Part shown: positions 34,431-43,381 of the stretch, in pieces
Numbering within the stretch: the stretch's first letter is position 1
Layout: every line of letters begins with the position of its first letter
DNA from: Epilithonimonas mollis
Lineage (GTDB): Bacteria > Bacteroidota > Bacteroidia > Flavobacteriales > Weeksellaceae
Length of the DNA: 64,000 bases
Assembly: GCF_900142325.1 (NCBI RefSeq)
Contig: NZ_FRAM01000004.1
Span: 62,001 to 126,000 of the forward strand
Reading direction: 5' to 3'
Program-made: the position numbers and the translations under genes
Notes under the pieces: model-generated
Database searches by the model: none
What the model was told of the DNA's origin: nothing
The model's input: the letters and a program-made list of their open reading frames with translations, nothing else

Positions 34431-34458
34431 TTATTTGATTTTATTACATACTGAATCA

Positions 34459-34466
34459 CAAAAATA
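34459..34466 (-). promoter_or_regulatory. -7 promoter box of icd
   Basis: TATTTTTG on the minus strand, 31 bases before the icd start codon, matching TAnnTTTG. Confidence 0.5.
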
Positions 34467-34624
34467 CGTATTTTATAATGATTTTATGATGATGGATATA
34501 TGATTTTTGTTCAGAGTGATAATTAGTGATCATATCATCAAAAGTTAAATTTTATTAAAGTCGATTTTAATATTCAAAATCCAAAGATCAACCATTAACT
34601 TTGATGCAATTAATAATATAAACA

Positions 34625-35122
34625 ATGTCACAAATTACATTCAAAGGAAATCCAGTTCATACTGTCGGAACATTACCGGAAATTGGGGCTACAGCTCAGG
34701 AGTTCACCTTGGTTGCAGCAGATTTATCAGAAAAGCATCTTGCCGACTACACAGGAAAAAGAGTTTTACTGAACATCTTTCCAAGTATCGATACGGGTGT
34801 TTGCGCAGCTTCTGCCAGACAATTCAATAAAGAAGCTAGTTCTTTGGAGAACACTGTTGTAATCAACGTTTCCAGAGATTTGCCTTTCGCATTGAATAGA
34901 TTTTGCGCAGCAGAAGGTCTTGAAAATGTAGAAGTATTGTCGGATTTCCGGGGGAATTTTGGTGAAGATTATGGAGTGACACTGGATGGTTCTCCTTTAA
35001 AGGGATTACTGAGCAGAGCTGTTGTAGTTTTGGATGAAAAAGGAACTGTGATTTATACGGAACAGGTTCCGGAAATTGGTCAGGAGCCTAATTACGAAGC
35101 TGCTGTAAACGCATTGAAATAA
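34625..35122 (+). CDS. tpx: thiol peroxidase, 2-Cys peroxiredoxin
   Basis: It reduces hydrogen peroxide and alkyl hydroperoxides using thioredoxin. The 165-aa protein has the Tpx arrangement: peroxidatic Cys60 in [17 protein letters not shown], the conserved Arg in [10 protein letters not shown], resolving Cys94 in NRFCAAEG, then [14 protein letters not shown]. Length and motifs are normal. It is monocistronic, diverging from icd, with a strong terminator 26 bp after the stop codon. Confidence 0.96.
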   Translation: MSQITFKGNPVHTVGTLPEIGATAQEFTLVAADLSEKHLADYTGKRVLLNIFPSIDTGVCAASARQFNKEASSLENTVVINVSRDLPFALNRFCAAEGLENVEVLSDFRGNFGEDYGVTLDGSPLKGLLSRAVVVLDEKGTVIYTEQVPEIGQEPNYEAAVNALK

Positions 35123-35148
35123 TTTCTGAATAAAATTATTCTTTATAG

Positions 35149-35181
35149 CGGGAAATCTAAAATAATAGATTTCCCGTTTTT
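35149..35181 (+). terminator. terminator after tpx
   Basis: CGGGAAATCTA, loop AAATAA, TAGATTTCCCG then TTTTTATTTT. A similar hairpin-plus-T segment recurs at 35619-35652, just before the Crp-like gene. Confidence 0.85.
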
Positions 35182-35233
35182 ATTTTACCGAGAAATAAAT
35201 TTATTTTTAAATCGTTTTGATTTATAATAACTT

Positions 35234-35580
35234 ATGAATTATTCAACTCTATTCAAAATCGTTTCATTTATACCAATAGTCAATTTAATTTCACTTTTAA
35301 TATTGATTTTACATTCGTACATTTTGTTTGGTCATTTTCCAACCTATTCGAATCCTGACCCCAAAACTCTGAATTTTACATATCAGTTATTATTTATCAG
35401 ATGATATTGATTTTTTCCTTTCTTTATTATCCATACTTAATTTTTAAACTTTTTTATTTTAAAGATTTAAATAGAAAAGTAATGAAAAAAAATGTTTGTT
35501 TATACTTAATCGGATTTATTCTGCTTTTAGTGATATTTAGAATGGAGACCTATAATCTAGGAGAATGGATTGCTGGTTAA
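35234..35580 (+). pseudogene. small multi-pass membrane protein gene split into two overlapping frames
   Basis: Too short for routine ORF calling. The first frame (35234-35404) gives 56 aa with one clear membrane helix (NLISLLILILHSYILFGHF) and the motif YSNPDP. The second (ATG 35401 to TAA 35580) gives 59 aa with two more (ILIFSFLYYPYLIFKLF and VCLYLIGFILLLVIFR). The frames overlap as ATGA in a -1 relation. Together they look like one small three-helix membrane protein of about 115 residues broken by a one-base change. Translational coupling of two halves is possible but less likely. No family assigned. Confidence 0.55.
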
Positions 35581-35618
35581 ATATCTTCAATTCACAAAAT
35601 TATTTTTGTATTAATAAA

Positions 35619-35652
35619 TAAATCTATTATTTTAGATTTTCCGTTTTATTTT
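35619..35652 (+). repeat. degenerate copy of the tpx terminator region
   Basis: AATCTATTATTTTAGATTTT followed by CCGTTTTATTTTA resembles 35154-35187 (hairpin AATCTA...TAGATT, then CCCGTTTTTATTTTA). The two copies flank the split membrane-protein gene. Confidence 0.45.
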
Positions 35653-36225
35653 ATGGACGTATTAAAAAGTATCTATCAGCATCCCGCATTTTCTGAAGAA
35701 GACCTTAATCTTATCTTCGAAAAGCATGAAAAATTACATTTCAAAAAAGGCGAATTTTTCCTAAAGGAAAATGAAGTTTCAAATGAATATTTCGTTTTAG
35801 AAACGGGCGTTGCACGCTCCTTTGTATTCGATACAGATAACAATGACATCACGATTAATTTCTTTACAGAATTAGATATTATTATAGAAGCATCATCTAT
35901 ATTCCAAAGAATAGCATCGATAGAAAACATTCAGGCGGAGACAGATTGTATTGTCTGGAAAATAAATTATGATGATTTCCAGGAATTATTTTTGACCATT
36001 CCCGCACTTACGGAATGGGGAAGAGCGTGGATGTCTTATCAATTATTCTATCTTAAAAACCGTTCCGTGGAAATGATAACCAAATCGGCAACAGAACGTT
36101 ATCTTGATTTAATTATAGCAAAACCCGAAGTTTTAAAATCTGCTCCACTTAAAAATATTGCATCTTTTCTTGGGATTACGGATACTTCACTTAGTAGAAT
36201 TCGAAAGGATATTATAAAAGGATAA
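35653..36225 (+). CDS. Crp/Fnr-family transcriptional regulator
   Basis: This 190-aa protein has an N-terminal cyclic-nucleotide-binding-like beta barrel (LHFKKGEFFLKENEVSNEYFVLETGVARSFVFD), a dimerisation helix, and a short C-terminal helix-turn-helix (LKNIASFLGITDTSLSRIRKDI). It lacks the Fnr iron-sulphur Cys cluster, and the Arg-Ser cAMP contacts of true CRP are not evident, so the effector is unknown. This compact form is common in Bacteroidota. It is monocistronic with a terminator 1 bp after the stop codon. Confidence 0.85.
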   Translation: MDVLKSIYQHPAFSEEDLNLIFEKHEKLHFKKGEFFLKENEVSNEYFVLETGVARSFVFDTDNNDITINFFTELDIIIEASSIFQRIASIENIQAETDCIVWKINYDDFQELFLTIPALTEWGRAWMSYQLFYLKNRSVEMITKSATERYLDLIIAKPEVLKSAPLKNIASFLGITDTSLSRIRKDIIKG

Positions 36226-36226
36226 A

Positions 36227-36257
36227 AAAATCAGCAATGTTACTATTGCTGATTTTT
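36227..36257. terminator. bidirectional terminator
   Basis: AAAATCAGCAAT, loop GTTACT, ATTGCTGATTTTT, between the convergent Crp-like and tatC genes. Confidence 0.85.
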
Positions 36258-36278
36258 AATTTATAGTCGTTTCATAAA

Positions 36279-37106
36279 TTACTGATCCGCAAAATCTTTA
36301 TTCAGGTTTTTCTTTTGCATCTTCTTATAAATAACATTCGACATTATTACACTTATTTCATAGAGTAAAACTAACGGAAGTGCTGCTGCCATCATACTCA
36401 GAACATCTGCAGGTGTAATGATCGCTGCAACCACCATTATCAGAACAATAGCGTGTCTTCTGTAAGTTCTCAGGAATTTTGGTGTCAGAATTCCTATGGA
36501 TGTAAGGATATAAACTGCAATTGGAAAAAGGAAAACAACGCCCATTCCTAATGTGACCTGTAAAAACAATGTGGTATAATCTGACAAATCGAAAAGCTGA
36601 ACGATATTATCTGAAACCTTAAATAATAACCCGAAATTAATTGCAAATGGCAAAATCAGAAAATAGCCAGTCAAAACACCACACATAAAAAGAATCCAAA
36701 TTGAATTGATATAGAAAATAGAATTCTTTTTTTCTTTCGGCATCAAAGCAGGACTAATGAACTTCCATATTTCCCAGACAATGTATGGAAAAGCCAAAAC
36801 CAATCCTGAGAAAATGGAAACCGCCATCATGACATTGAACTGTTGAAACAATTGCTTCTGCTGAACGCTGAACTGTGCCGGCAGAATAAAACTGTCATTT
36901 CCCGTTAGTTCTCTGGAAAAATGGTTTACAATCCTGAATGTTAAAAAGTCATTTCTTGTCGGCCCAAAGAAAATATGATCCATGACCCAGTTGATGTTGA
37001 ATCCCACAACAATTGCCAAAACAACGATCGCTAAAATAGACCTCACAAGATGTGCCCTTAGTTCTCCGATATGTCCAAGAAAGGACATTTCCTTTTCTTC
37101 ACTCAT
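36279..37106 (-). CDS. tatC: Sec-independent protein translocase TatC
   Basis: TatC is the receptor for twin-arginine signal peptides in the inner membrane. The 275-aa protein has six hydrophobic segments and the family blocks MSFLGHIGELRAHLVRS at the N-terminus, FPYIVWEIWKFISPALMPKEKK and the region around LFPIAVYILTSIGILTP. The first periplasmic loop is enlarged (residues about 40-85), as often in Bacteroidota TatC. kdsD lies 54 bp upstream in the same orientation, so the two may share a transcript. Confidence 0.95.
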   Translation of the reverse strand: MSEEKEMSFLGHIGELRAHLVRSILAIVVLAIVVGFNINWVMDHIFFGPTRNDFLTFRIVNHFSRELTGNDSFILPAQFSVQQKQLFQQFNVMMAVSIFSGLVLAFPYIVWEIWKFISPALMPKEKKNSIFYINSIWILFMCGVLTGYFLILPFAINFGLLFKVSDNIVQLFDLSDYTTLFLQVTLGMGVVFLFPIAVYILTSIGILTPKFLRTYRRHAIVLIMVVAAIITPADVLSMMAAALPLVLLYEISVIMSNVIYKKMQKKNLNKDFADQ

Positions 37107-37160
37107 TATTTATAAATGATAAATTATTTAAAATCCTATGTCGTTTTTGTACGATATAAC

Positions 37161-38120
37161 TCAAATGATTCCTTCGTCCAGTAATTTATGGATATCAATG
37201 ATTCCATAATATTTTCCGTTTTCGGTTACAATTAACTGTCCGATATTATATTCTTTCAAAATATGCATTGCTTCTTTTGCAAGCTGTTCTTTATCAATCG
37301 TTTTCGGATTTCTGCTAGTAATATCAGCAGCTTTTATCTTAGAAATATCATCCTGATTCAGAAGCATTCTCCGGATATCGCCATCAGTGATCACCCCGAC
37401 AATATTTTCATTATCAATTACAACCGTAATCCCGTGTTTTGAACCGCTGACGGATATTATAACATCCCGGATTCCAGATTCCGGCGAGACTTCAGGCTTG
37501 TTCTGAGATACAAATTGTTCTACTTTTGCGGTTAAATTTTTTCCGAGACTTCCACCTGGATGAAATTTGGCAAAATCAATATCCTTAAAACCTTTAAGCT
37601 CCATAAGGCAGATTGCAAGAGCGTCGCCCAAAGCCATTTGAACCGTTGTAGAACTTGTGGGAGCCAGTTTATTCGGACAGGCTTCTTTTTCCACATAGGT
37701 ATTAAGAACGATGTCTGATATCTTGCCTAATTTACTTTCGGCATTCCCTGTCATCCCTATAAGTGCAGAAGAATATTCCTTCAAAAAAGGTAAAAGATTG
37801 ACAATCTCAGGAGAATTTCCCGAGTAGGAAATACAGAGTACAATATCCTGTTTCTGGATCACTCCAAGATCACCGTGGATGGCTTCTGCAGCATGCAGAA
37901 ACTGAGAAGGCGTACCCGTGGAGTTCAGCGTTGCAACTATTTTACTCGCAACATGAGCTGATTTTCCGATACCTACTACAATCAGTTTTCCTTTGCATTC
38001 GTTAATAGCAAGAACGCTTTTTATAAAGCTGTCGCCGAGTCTTTCACGAAGGTTTTTGAGTTCATTTATTTCTATATCCAATGCTTGATGAGCATTGGAA
38101 AGAATTTCATTCGGATTCAA
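37161..38120 (-). CDS. kdsD: arabinose-5-phosphate isomerase (KpsF/GutQ family)
   Basis: It interconverts ribulose-5-phosphate and arabinose-5-phosphate, the first step to Kdo for lipopolysaccharide. The 319-aa protein has an N-terminal SIS sugar-isomerase domain (GKLIVVGIGKSAHVASKIVATLNSTGTPSQFLHAAEAIHGDLG, ISYSGNSPEI) and two C-terminal CBS domains (about residues 205-319, with GVITDGDIRRML). This is the standard KpsF/KdsD build. Divergent from recQ across a 186-bp gap. Confidence 0.93.
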   Translation of the reverse strand: MNPNEILSNAHQALDIEINELKNLRERLGDSFIKSVLAINECKGKLIVVGIGKSAHVASKIVATLNSTGTPSQFLHAAEAIHGDLGVIQKQDIVLCISYSGNSPEIVNLLPFLKEYSSALIGMTGNAESKLGKISDIVLNTYVEKEACPNKLAPTSSTTVQMALGDALAICLMELKGFKDIDFAKFHPGGSLGKNLTAKVEQFVSQNKPEVSPESGIRDVIISVSGSKHGITVVIDNENIVGVITDGDIRRMLLNQDDISKIKAADITSRNPKTIDKEQLAKEAMHILKEYNIGQLIVTENGKYYGIIDIHKLLDEGII

Positions 38121-38281
38121 AATTTTAAAAATATTTGATTATTTTTTTAATAATATTTTATTTTGTATCTTCACGCTAATAATTTTAAACAAGGAATGAG
38201 GTTTTCGGGCTTCATTTTTTTATCCCCTTAAATTGAGGATTCTTATCCTTAATTATAAAATGTTTAACATTCAACAAAATG

Positions 38282-38289
38282 CAAATTTA
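38282..38289 (-). promoter_or_regulatory. possible -7 box for kdsD-tatC
   Basis: TAAATTTG on the minus strand in the kdsD-recQ divergent gap fits TAnnTTTG. It lies about 160 bases from the kdsD start, so it would give a long 5' leader; a closer promoter may exist. Confidence 0.3.
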
Positions 38290-38306
38290 GCAAACTATAT
38301 CAAAGG

Positions 38307-40517
38307 ATGAGCACAAAAGACATCAACTTATCTGCAGAACTCAAAAAATATTTTGGCTTTTCTAAATTCAAAGGGCAACAGGAACAGATCATAAGAGAAC
38401 TCCTGGATAGAAAAGATGTATTTGTCTTGATGCCGACGGGTGGCGGGAAATCACTTTGTTATCAGCTGCCGGCACTGATTTCCGAAGGCACTGCAATTGT
38501 GGTTTCTCCACTGATTGCCCTCATGAAAAATCAAGTGGATGCAGTAAACGGACTTTCTTCCGATGAAGGTGTTGCCCACGTTCTAAACTCTTCCCTGAAT
38601 AAATCCCAGACAAAACAAGTGATGGATGACATCACAGCCGGTAAAACCAAACTTCTGTATGTTGCTCCGGAATCTTTGATAAAAGAAGAATATCTTGATT
38701 TTCTGAAAGCGGTAAAAATATCTTTCGTTGCCATAGATGAGGCGCATTGCATATCGGAATGGGGACATGATTTCCGTCCGGAATACAGAAACCTGAAAGG
38801 CATCATCGACAGGATTGCCGATGTTCCCGTGATTGCGCTTACTGCAACTGCAACGCCAAAAGTTCAGGATGATATTCAGAAAACTCTTGGGATGAACAAT
38901 GCCTTGGTTTTTAAGGAAAGTTTTAACCGTGCCAATCTGTTTTATGAGATCCGTCCTAAGGTGAATGTTGATAAAGAAATTGTAAGATTTATCAATCTGC
39001 ATAAAGGAAAATCCGGAATTGTATATTGCCTGAGCAGAAGAAAGGTTGAAGAATTTGCGCAGCTTTTACAGGTCAACGGAATTAATGCTTTGCCTTATCA
39101 CGCAGGCCTGGATCAAAAGACGAGAGTCGCGAATCAGGACAAGTTTTTAATGGAAGAAGTGGATGTCATTGTTGCCACTATTGCATTTGGGATGGGAATT
39201 GATAAGCCTGATGTCCGGTTCGTGATTCATTATGATATTCCAAAATCACTGGAAAGTTATTATCAGGAAACAGGACGTGTAGGAAGGGATGGAGGAGAAG
39301 GTTACTGTTTGGCTTTTTATGACCCGAAAGATATTGAAAAATTAGAAAAATTCCTGGCTCAAAAGCCTGTTTCAGAAAGAGAAATCGGACTACAGCTACT
39401 GAATGAAGTAGTCGGATATGCGGAAACGTCAATGAGCAGGAGACAGTATCTTTTATATTATTTTGGAGAAAAATTTGATCCTGTGAAAGGAGAAGGCGCA
39501 ATGATGTGCGATAACTCTCAAAATCCTCCGAAACTGAAAGATGCCGCTGCGGATTTGAAAAAAGTCCTCGAGATGATAAAATCTCTCGGAGAAAAATTCC
39601 GTACCAAAGATCTCATTTCAATTATTGTAGGGAAAGAGTCTGCCGTTACAAAGTCTTATAAACTGGAACAAACTGATTTTTTCGGATTTGGAAAAGCAGA
39701 ATCTGATAATTACTGGAAATCTATTATCAGGCAGGCAACGGTACAGGATTACCTGAGGAAAGATATCGAAACTTACGGTGTTTTGAAAATCTCAGAAAAG
39801 GGTCAACAATCCATAAGCGGAAAACTCAATGAATCTTTCCTGATTGCTGAAGACAGGGAGTATGATCTTACCCAGCTGAAATCAAAATCTGACAGTGAGC
39901 AAGTCCAGACTCAGGCTGGCAGTGGGCTGGACCAGGTTCTGTTTGGTCAGCTCAAGGAACTGAGAAAGACCGTAGCAAAAAAACATGGAATCCCGCCTTA
40001 TACGGTTTTTATGGATCCAAGTCTGGAGGATATGACGGTTCAGTATCCGATATCCGTGGAAGAAGTAGCCAAAATCTATGGCGTTGGTGAAGGAAAAGCC
40101 AGAAAATATGGTAAAGAATTTGCTGAATTTATCAAAAAATATGTAGAAGACAATGATATAGAACGGACTCAGGATCTCGTAATGAAGCAGGTCGCAAATA
40201 AGTCCAGCCATAAGGTTTTTATCATTCAGAATACTGATAAGAAAATTGATCTTGAGGATATTGCAAAAGCTAAAAATCTTACAATGACCGAATTGCTTTC
40301 TGAAATGGAAAGCATTGTCTACCAAGGAACAAAACTGAACATCGATTATTATATCGAAGAAAATTTTGATGAGGATGTTGTGGATGATTTTATGGATTTT
40401 ATGAAAGGTTCTGAAAGCGACAGTATGAAGACATTGCTTGCAGAATATGGCGATGATCTTACCGATGATGAAGTGCGTGTTTTGAGAATTAAATTCATCA
40501 GTGATGTAGCAAATTAA
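38307..40517 (+). CDS. recQ: ATP-dependent DNA helicase RecQ with degenerate zinc site
   Basis: This 3'-5' helicase acts in recombinational repair. The 736-aa protein has helicase motifs MPTGGGKSLCYQLPAL (I), IDEAHCISEWGHDFRPEY (II plus aromatic loop), ALTATATPKV (III), IVYCLSRRKVEEF (IV), ATIAFGMGIDKPDVRFVIHYD (V) and YYQETGRVGRDG (VI). The RQC zinc-binding Cys of the E. coli type are mostly replaced: TSMSRRQYLLYYFGE has Ser in place of the first Cys, and only MMCDNSQNPP remains of the C-x-x-C-x-x-C cluster. A winged-helix and an HRDC-like region follow, then about 100 further residues of unclear role. Confidence 0.93.
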   Translation: MSTKDINLSAELKKYFGFSKFKGQQEQIIRELLDRKDVFVLMPTGGGKSLCYQLPALISEGTAIVVSPLIALMKNQVDAVNGLSSDEGVAHVLNSSLNKSQTKQVMDDITAGKTKLLYVAPESLIKEEYLDFLKAVKISFVAIDEAHCISEWGHDFRPEYRNLKGIIDRIADVPVIALTATATPKVQDDIQKTLGMNNALVFKESFNRANLFYEIRPKVNVDKEIVRFINLHKGKSGIVYCLSRRKVEEFAQLLQVNGINALPYHAGLDQKTRVANQDKFLMEEVDVIVATIAFGMGIDKPDVRFVIHYDIPKSLESYYQETGRVGRDGGEGYCLAFYDPKDIEKLEKFLAQKPVSEREIGLQLLNEVVGYAETSMSRRQYLLYYFGEKFDPVKGEGAMMCDNSQNPPKLKDAAADLKKVLEMIKSLGEKFRTKDLISIIVGKESAVTKSYKLEQTDFFGFGKAESDNYWKSIIRQATVQDYLRKDIETYGVLKISEKGQQSISGKLNESFLIAEDREYDLTQLKSKSDSEQVQTQAGSGLDQVLFGQLKELRKTVAKKHGIPPYTVFMDPSLEDMTVQYPISVEEVAKIYGVGEGKARKYGKEFAEFIKKYVEDNDIERTQDLVMKQVANKSSHKVFIIQNTDKKIDLEDIAKAKNLTMTELLSEMESIVYQGTKLNIDYYIEENFDEDVVDDFMDFMKGSESDSMKTLLAEYGDDLTDDEVRVLRIKFISDVAN

Positions 40518-40614
40518 ATCGATAAAAATTAATAATCAGCATGTATAAGTTTAATTACTAATTACATTCTTAACAATTATTCTCAAAAAAATTTCCGGAA
40601 TCATTATAACAAAA

Positions 40615-41685
40615 ATGAAAAAATCAATCATTTTCATATTGCCAGATCTGGAAACCGGTGGTGCAGAACGCATTGTAACAACTATTGCAAATCACCTTCC
40701 GAGAGACAGATTCTCGCCTTCTATACTTTTGCTGAGAAAAGAAGGTGCATATCTTGATTTTCTGAAATCCGATGTAGAAATCATCGATATCAATACACCG
40801 AGAATCAGAAACTCTCTGAAACCAATCCTGATCGAAATCAAAAAAAGAAAACCGGACATCGTGTTTTCAGGTTTTGGAGAAGTCAATGCTTATCTGTCAC
40901 TATTTACAAAGCTGTTTCCTAAAACAAAGTTCATTGCAAGAGAGACCAATGTCGTATCGCAGCATGTTACAAGAAAGGAGATTCGTTTCTTCTACAATTT
41001 TTATAATGCTTATGACAAAATAATAGCTCAGAGCAATGATATGCAGAATGATCTGGTGAGTAATTTTTCCATCAAAAATGACAAGCTTGTAAAAATCAAT
41101 AATCCGGTGGATATCAGCTTTATCGATGAAAAACTTAATGAATCCGAAAGGCCTTCAGAGTTTTCTCACCAGTACAAAAATGTAGTTGCTATAGGGAATC
41201 TGTCCTCACGGAAAGGTTTTGATAACCTTTTGAAAGTATTCAGCAGACTGAAAAATCAGAACATCATGCTTCATATTCTTGGTGAGGGAAAAGATAGAGA
41301 ACTGCTTCTGAAGATGAAAGAGCTGCTTGGCCTCGATCATGTGATTTTCCACGGAAAAAAAAGCAATCCTTATCAGTACCTGAAGTATGCGGATCTTTTT
41401 ATTTTATCGTCCAGATATGAAGGTTTCCCAAATGTTCTTCTGGAAGCAGGCGCTTGTGGCATTTATTCTTTAGCCAACAGTTGTCCTGGAGGTATCGATG
41501 AAATTATTATAGACCATATCAACGGTGAGATTGCCGATATTGATGATCATGAAAATTTTGCCGAAAGAATAAAACAGGCTTTGCATCAAACTATTGATAA
41601 AGCCAACATCAGAGAATCGATCAAATCCAGATTTTCAAAAGAAATTATTCTGAAAAAATATGAAGATTTGTTATGGAATATTTAA
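40615..41685 (+). CDS. glycosyltransferase family 4 protein
   Basis: This 356-aa GT-B fold glycosyltransferase probably builds cell-surface polysaccharide or lipopolysaccharide. The N-terminal KSIIFILPDLETGGAERIVTTIANHL and the C-terminal donor-site block FILSSRYEGFPNVLLEAGACGIYSLANSCPGGIDEII, with its E-x7-E pattern, are typical of family 4 enzymes. Acceptor and sugar are unknown. No other polysaccharide genes are adjacent, and the downstream lipoprotein gene follows after 15 bp. Confidence 0.88.
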   Translation: MKKSIIFILPDLETGGAERIVTTIANHLPRDRFSPSILLLRKEGAYLDFLKSDVEIIDINTPRIRNSLKPILIEIKKRKPDIVFSGFGEVNAYLSLFTKLFPKTKFIARETNVVSQHVTRKEIRFFYNFYNAYDKIIAQSNDMQNDLVSNFSIKNDKLVKINNPVDISFIDEKLNESERPSEFSHQYKNVVAIGNLSSRKGFDNLLKVFSRLKNQNIMLHILGEGKDRELLLKMKELLGLDHVIFHGKKSNPYQYLKYADLFILSSRYEGFPNVLLEAGACGIYSLANSCPGGIDEIIIDHINGEIADIDDHENFAERIKQALHQTIDKANIRESIKSRFSKEIILKKYEDLLWNI

Positions 41686-41700
41686 TATAATATTACTAAA

Positions 41701-42156
41701 ATGAAGAAGTCTTTTTTATTATTTATAATTGTGGGGTTTATAATTTCTTGCAGTTCCGAAAAACCCGGAAAAGGATTACTGAACGAAAAAATTCCTTACA
41801 AAGAAGCAAAAAATTATTTTGTCAAAAATAACTTCGAAGGTGCATTAGACAATCCGCAGTTTGACAGTCAACAGGATTTTGATAAAGTCTTCGGAATGGC
41901 TACCATAATGGGAGAGAATGGAAAACCGACGCCAATAGATTTTTCAAAAGAATTTGCTGTTGCTCAGATCGAAGATCCATCGTCTCAGAGTGTTGAATTA
42001 AAGCCCGTTTCGGTAAGTAAAAATGCCAATATTCTGGAAATTAAGTATAGAAAAATTATCAGAGATATAAACCCAACCTATAAGTCGCAACCGGTGATGA
42101 TCCTTATTATCGATAGAAAATATGAAGGCGACGTCAATCTTGTAGAGGTAGAATAA
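41701..42156 (+). CDS. small lipoprotein of unknown function
   Basis: This 151-aa lipoprotein has a signal peptide (KKSFLLFIIVGFIISC) and lipobox Cys17. The mature part, KIPYKEAKNYFVKNNFEGALDNPQFDSQQDFDKVFGMATIMGENGKPTPIDFSKEFAVAQI, resembles a class of Bacteroidota periplasmic proteins with a small beta fold but no assigned activity. It starts 15 bp after the glycosyltransferase, so it is probably in the same transcript. No catalytic motif seen. Confidence 0.7.
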   Translation: MKKSFLLFIIVGFIISCSSEKPGKGLLNEKIPYKEAKNYFVKNNFEGALDNPQFDSQQDFDKVFGMATIMGENGKPTPIDFSKEFAVAQIEDPSSQSVELKPVSVSKNANILEIKYRKIIRDINPTYKSQPVMILIIDRKYEGDVNLVEVE

Positions 42157-42172
42157 TAAGAAATCCGAATTA

Positions 42173-42589
42173 TCAATTCAGAAATTTTTGTTTTGCCAAT
42201 TCAAAAACACGCCTGTCAATCGGTAATGGAAAAGGATTTTCACCTTCCAGTGCAATCCATTCTGTCTTTTCTATACATGGATCCAATATCAGCAGATCTT
42301 CTTCATTTTTAATTTCAGCTAGATAATATATAGTCAAAAGCTGCTCATTGTCCCGAAATCTGGAAACCAGGAAATCATCCTGCGTATAGAAATGGTCTAT
42401 AACATCAATGTCGAGATTCAGCTCCTCCTGAAATTCTCTTTTTAGACATTCGATAACACTTTCTCCGAATTCCAATCCGCCGCCCGGCAGCTTCACTAGA
42501 AAATCTCCGGCATACTCTTCATGAAGTGCCAGGATCCTGTTATCTTTTATACAAAGCGCATAAACGCGGATATTGATATTGTCAATCAT
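42173..42589 (-). CDS. NUDIX hydrolase
   Basis: This 138-aa nucleoside-diphosphate-linked hydrolase shows the NUDIX box as GGGLEFGESVIECLKREFQEEL, i.e. G-x5-E-x7-R-E-x-x-E-E. Upstream is NIRVYALCIKDNRILALHEEY and a C-terminal strand WIALEGENPFPLP. Substrate is not predictable; candidates are oxidised nucleotides or ADP-ribose-type metabolites. It converges on the lipoprotein gene at 41701 and is followed by mnmD on the same strand, 34 bp upstream of its start. Confidence 0.85.
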   Translation of the reverse strand: MIDNINIRVYALCIKDNRILALHEEYAGDFLVKLPGGGLEFGESVIECLKREFQEELNLDIDVIDHFYTQDDFLVSRFRDNEQLLTIYYLAEIKNEEDLLILDPCIEKTEWIALEGENPFPLPIDRRVFELAKQKFLN

Positions 42590-42623
42590 AAAATGTGATT
42601 TGTGAACTTTAAATTTAGGAAAA

Positions 42624-43298
42624 TTATTTTTTCCAGGCGTTGATCATTTCTCTTTTTCCGGGTGGGCCTTGTTTTTTTTCTACCTCAAAACCTAATTCCT
42701 TCAGAGTTCTTCTCACACTTCCTTTGGAAGAGTAGGTGGTTAATAATCCTCCTTTTTTCATTTTAGAGGCAACAATTTCAAACAGTTCCTTTTCCCAAAG
42801 ATCAGGCTGTACTCTTGCGCCGAAACAATCAAAATAAACCAGATCGATAGCAGGCAGATCCATATGTCTGATATTGAAAAAATCATTTTGGATTTTGGTA
42901 AGATTAAAATATGAATCGAGTTCCACTGTTTTCTCCCATTCTTTTTGATGGATTTTAAATGTTAAATCTTTCACAATTTCGTTTGGAAATAATTCAGAAT
43001 AAGATAATTCTGAGGCTTCTTCAAATAAAATCGGGTATTTTTCTATACCAAAATAATTTATTTTATGACTTTTATCATTTCTCAAATATTCATCAAATGT
43101 TACCAAAACGTTAAGACCTGTTCCAAATCCCAACTCTAAAATATTAATTTCATAATCATTTATCAAATTAAGTCCGTTTTTGATAAATACATGAACAGCT
43201 TCCTGCAATGCACCATGCCTGGAGTGGTATGTTTCCTGTAAGTCATTTATTAATAGAGTTTTACTTCCGTCGCTTGTTGTGATTAATTGTCTTTTCAA
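42624..43298 (-). CDS. mnmD: tRNA 5-methylaminomethyl-2-thiouridine methyltransferase MnmD
   Basis: It methylates the wobble-uridine aminomethyl group in tRNA, the role of the N-terminal half of E. coli MnmC; here it stands alone, as in other Bacteroidota. SAM-binding ILELGFGTGLNVLVTF and the DUF752-type YFDCFGARVQPDLWEKELF are clear. I start it at TTG 43298 (MKRQLITTSDGSKTL). The longer frame start at 43313 lies inside a promoter box, while the shorter start aligns with the family's N-terminus. The start remains uncertain because both candidates are TTG. Confidence 0.82.
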   Translation of the reverse strand: MKRQLITTSDGSKTLLINDLQETYHSRHGALQEAVHVFIKNGLNLINDYEINILELGFGTGLNVLVTFDEYLRNDKSHKINYFGIEKYPILFEEASELSYSELFPNEIVKDLTFKIHQKEWEKTVELDSYFNLTKIQNDFFNIRHMDLPAIDLVYFDCFGARVQPDLWEKELFEIVASKMKKGGLLTTYSSKGSVRRTLKELGFEVEKKQGPPGKREMINAWKK

Positions 43299-43310
43299 AG
43301 TATTTTTTTC

Positions 43311-43318
43311 CAAATTTA
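43311..43318 (-). promoter_or_regulatory. -7 promoter box of mnmD
   Basis: TAAATTTG on the minus strand overlaps the upstream candidate TTG start at 43313. If it is used, transcription starts downstream of that codon, supporting the start at 43298. Confidence 0.5.
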
Positions 43319-43325
43319 AACTAAA

Positions 43326-43356
43326 TTTTGATTATTAAAAAATTATTATATATTTG
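43326..43356 (+). promoter_or_regulatory. ilvE promoter
   Basis: TTTTG at 43326-43330, 18-base spacer, TATATTTG at 43349-43356: a good fit to the Bacteroidota -33/-7 consensus, 25 bases before the ilvE start codon and back-to-back with the mnmD promoter. Confidence 0.65.
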
Positions 43357-43381
43357 TAATACCTCATTAAAAAATTAAAAA

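Noticed and set aside
38200-38250. 14-codon minus-strand frame (MKPENLIPCLKLLA) as a kdsD leader peptide
   Set aside because: No amino-acid run, no terminator between it and kdsD; chance frame in a divergent gap.
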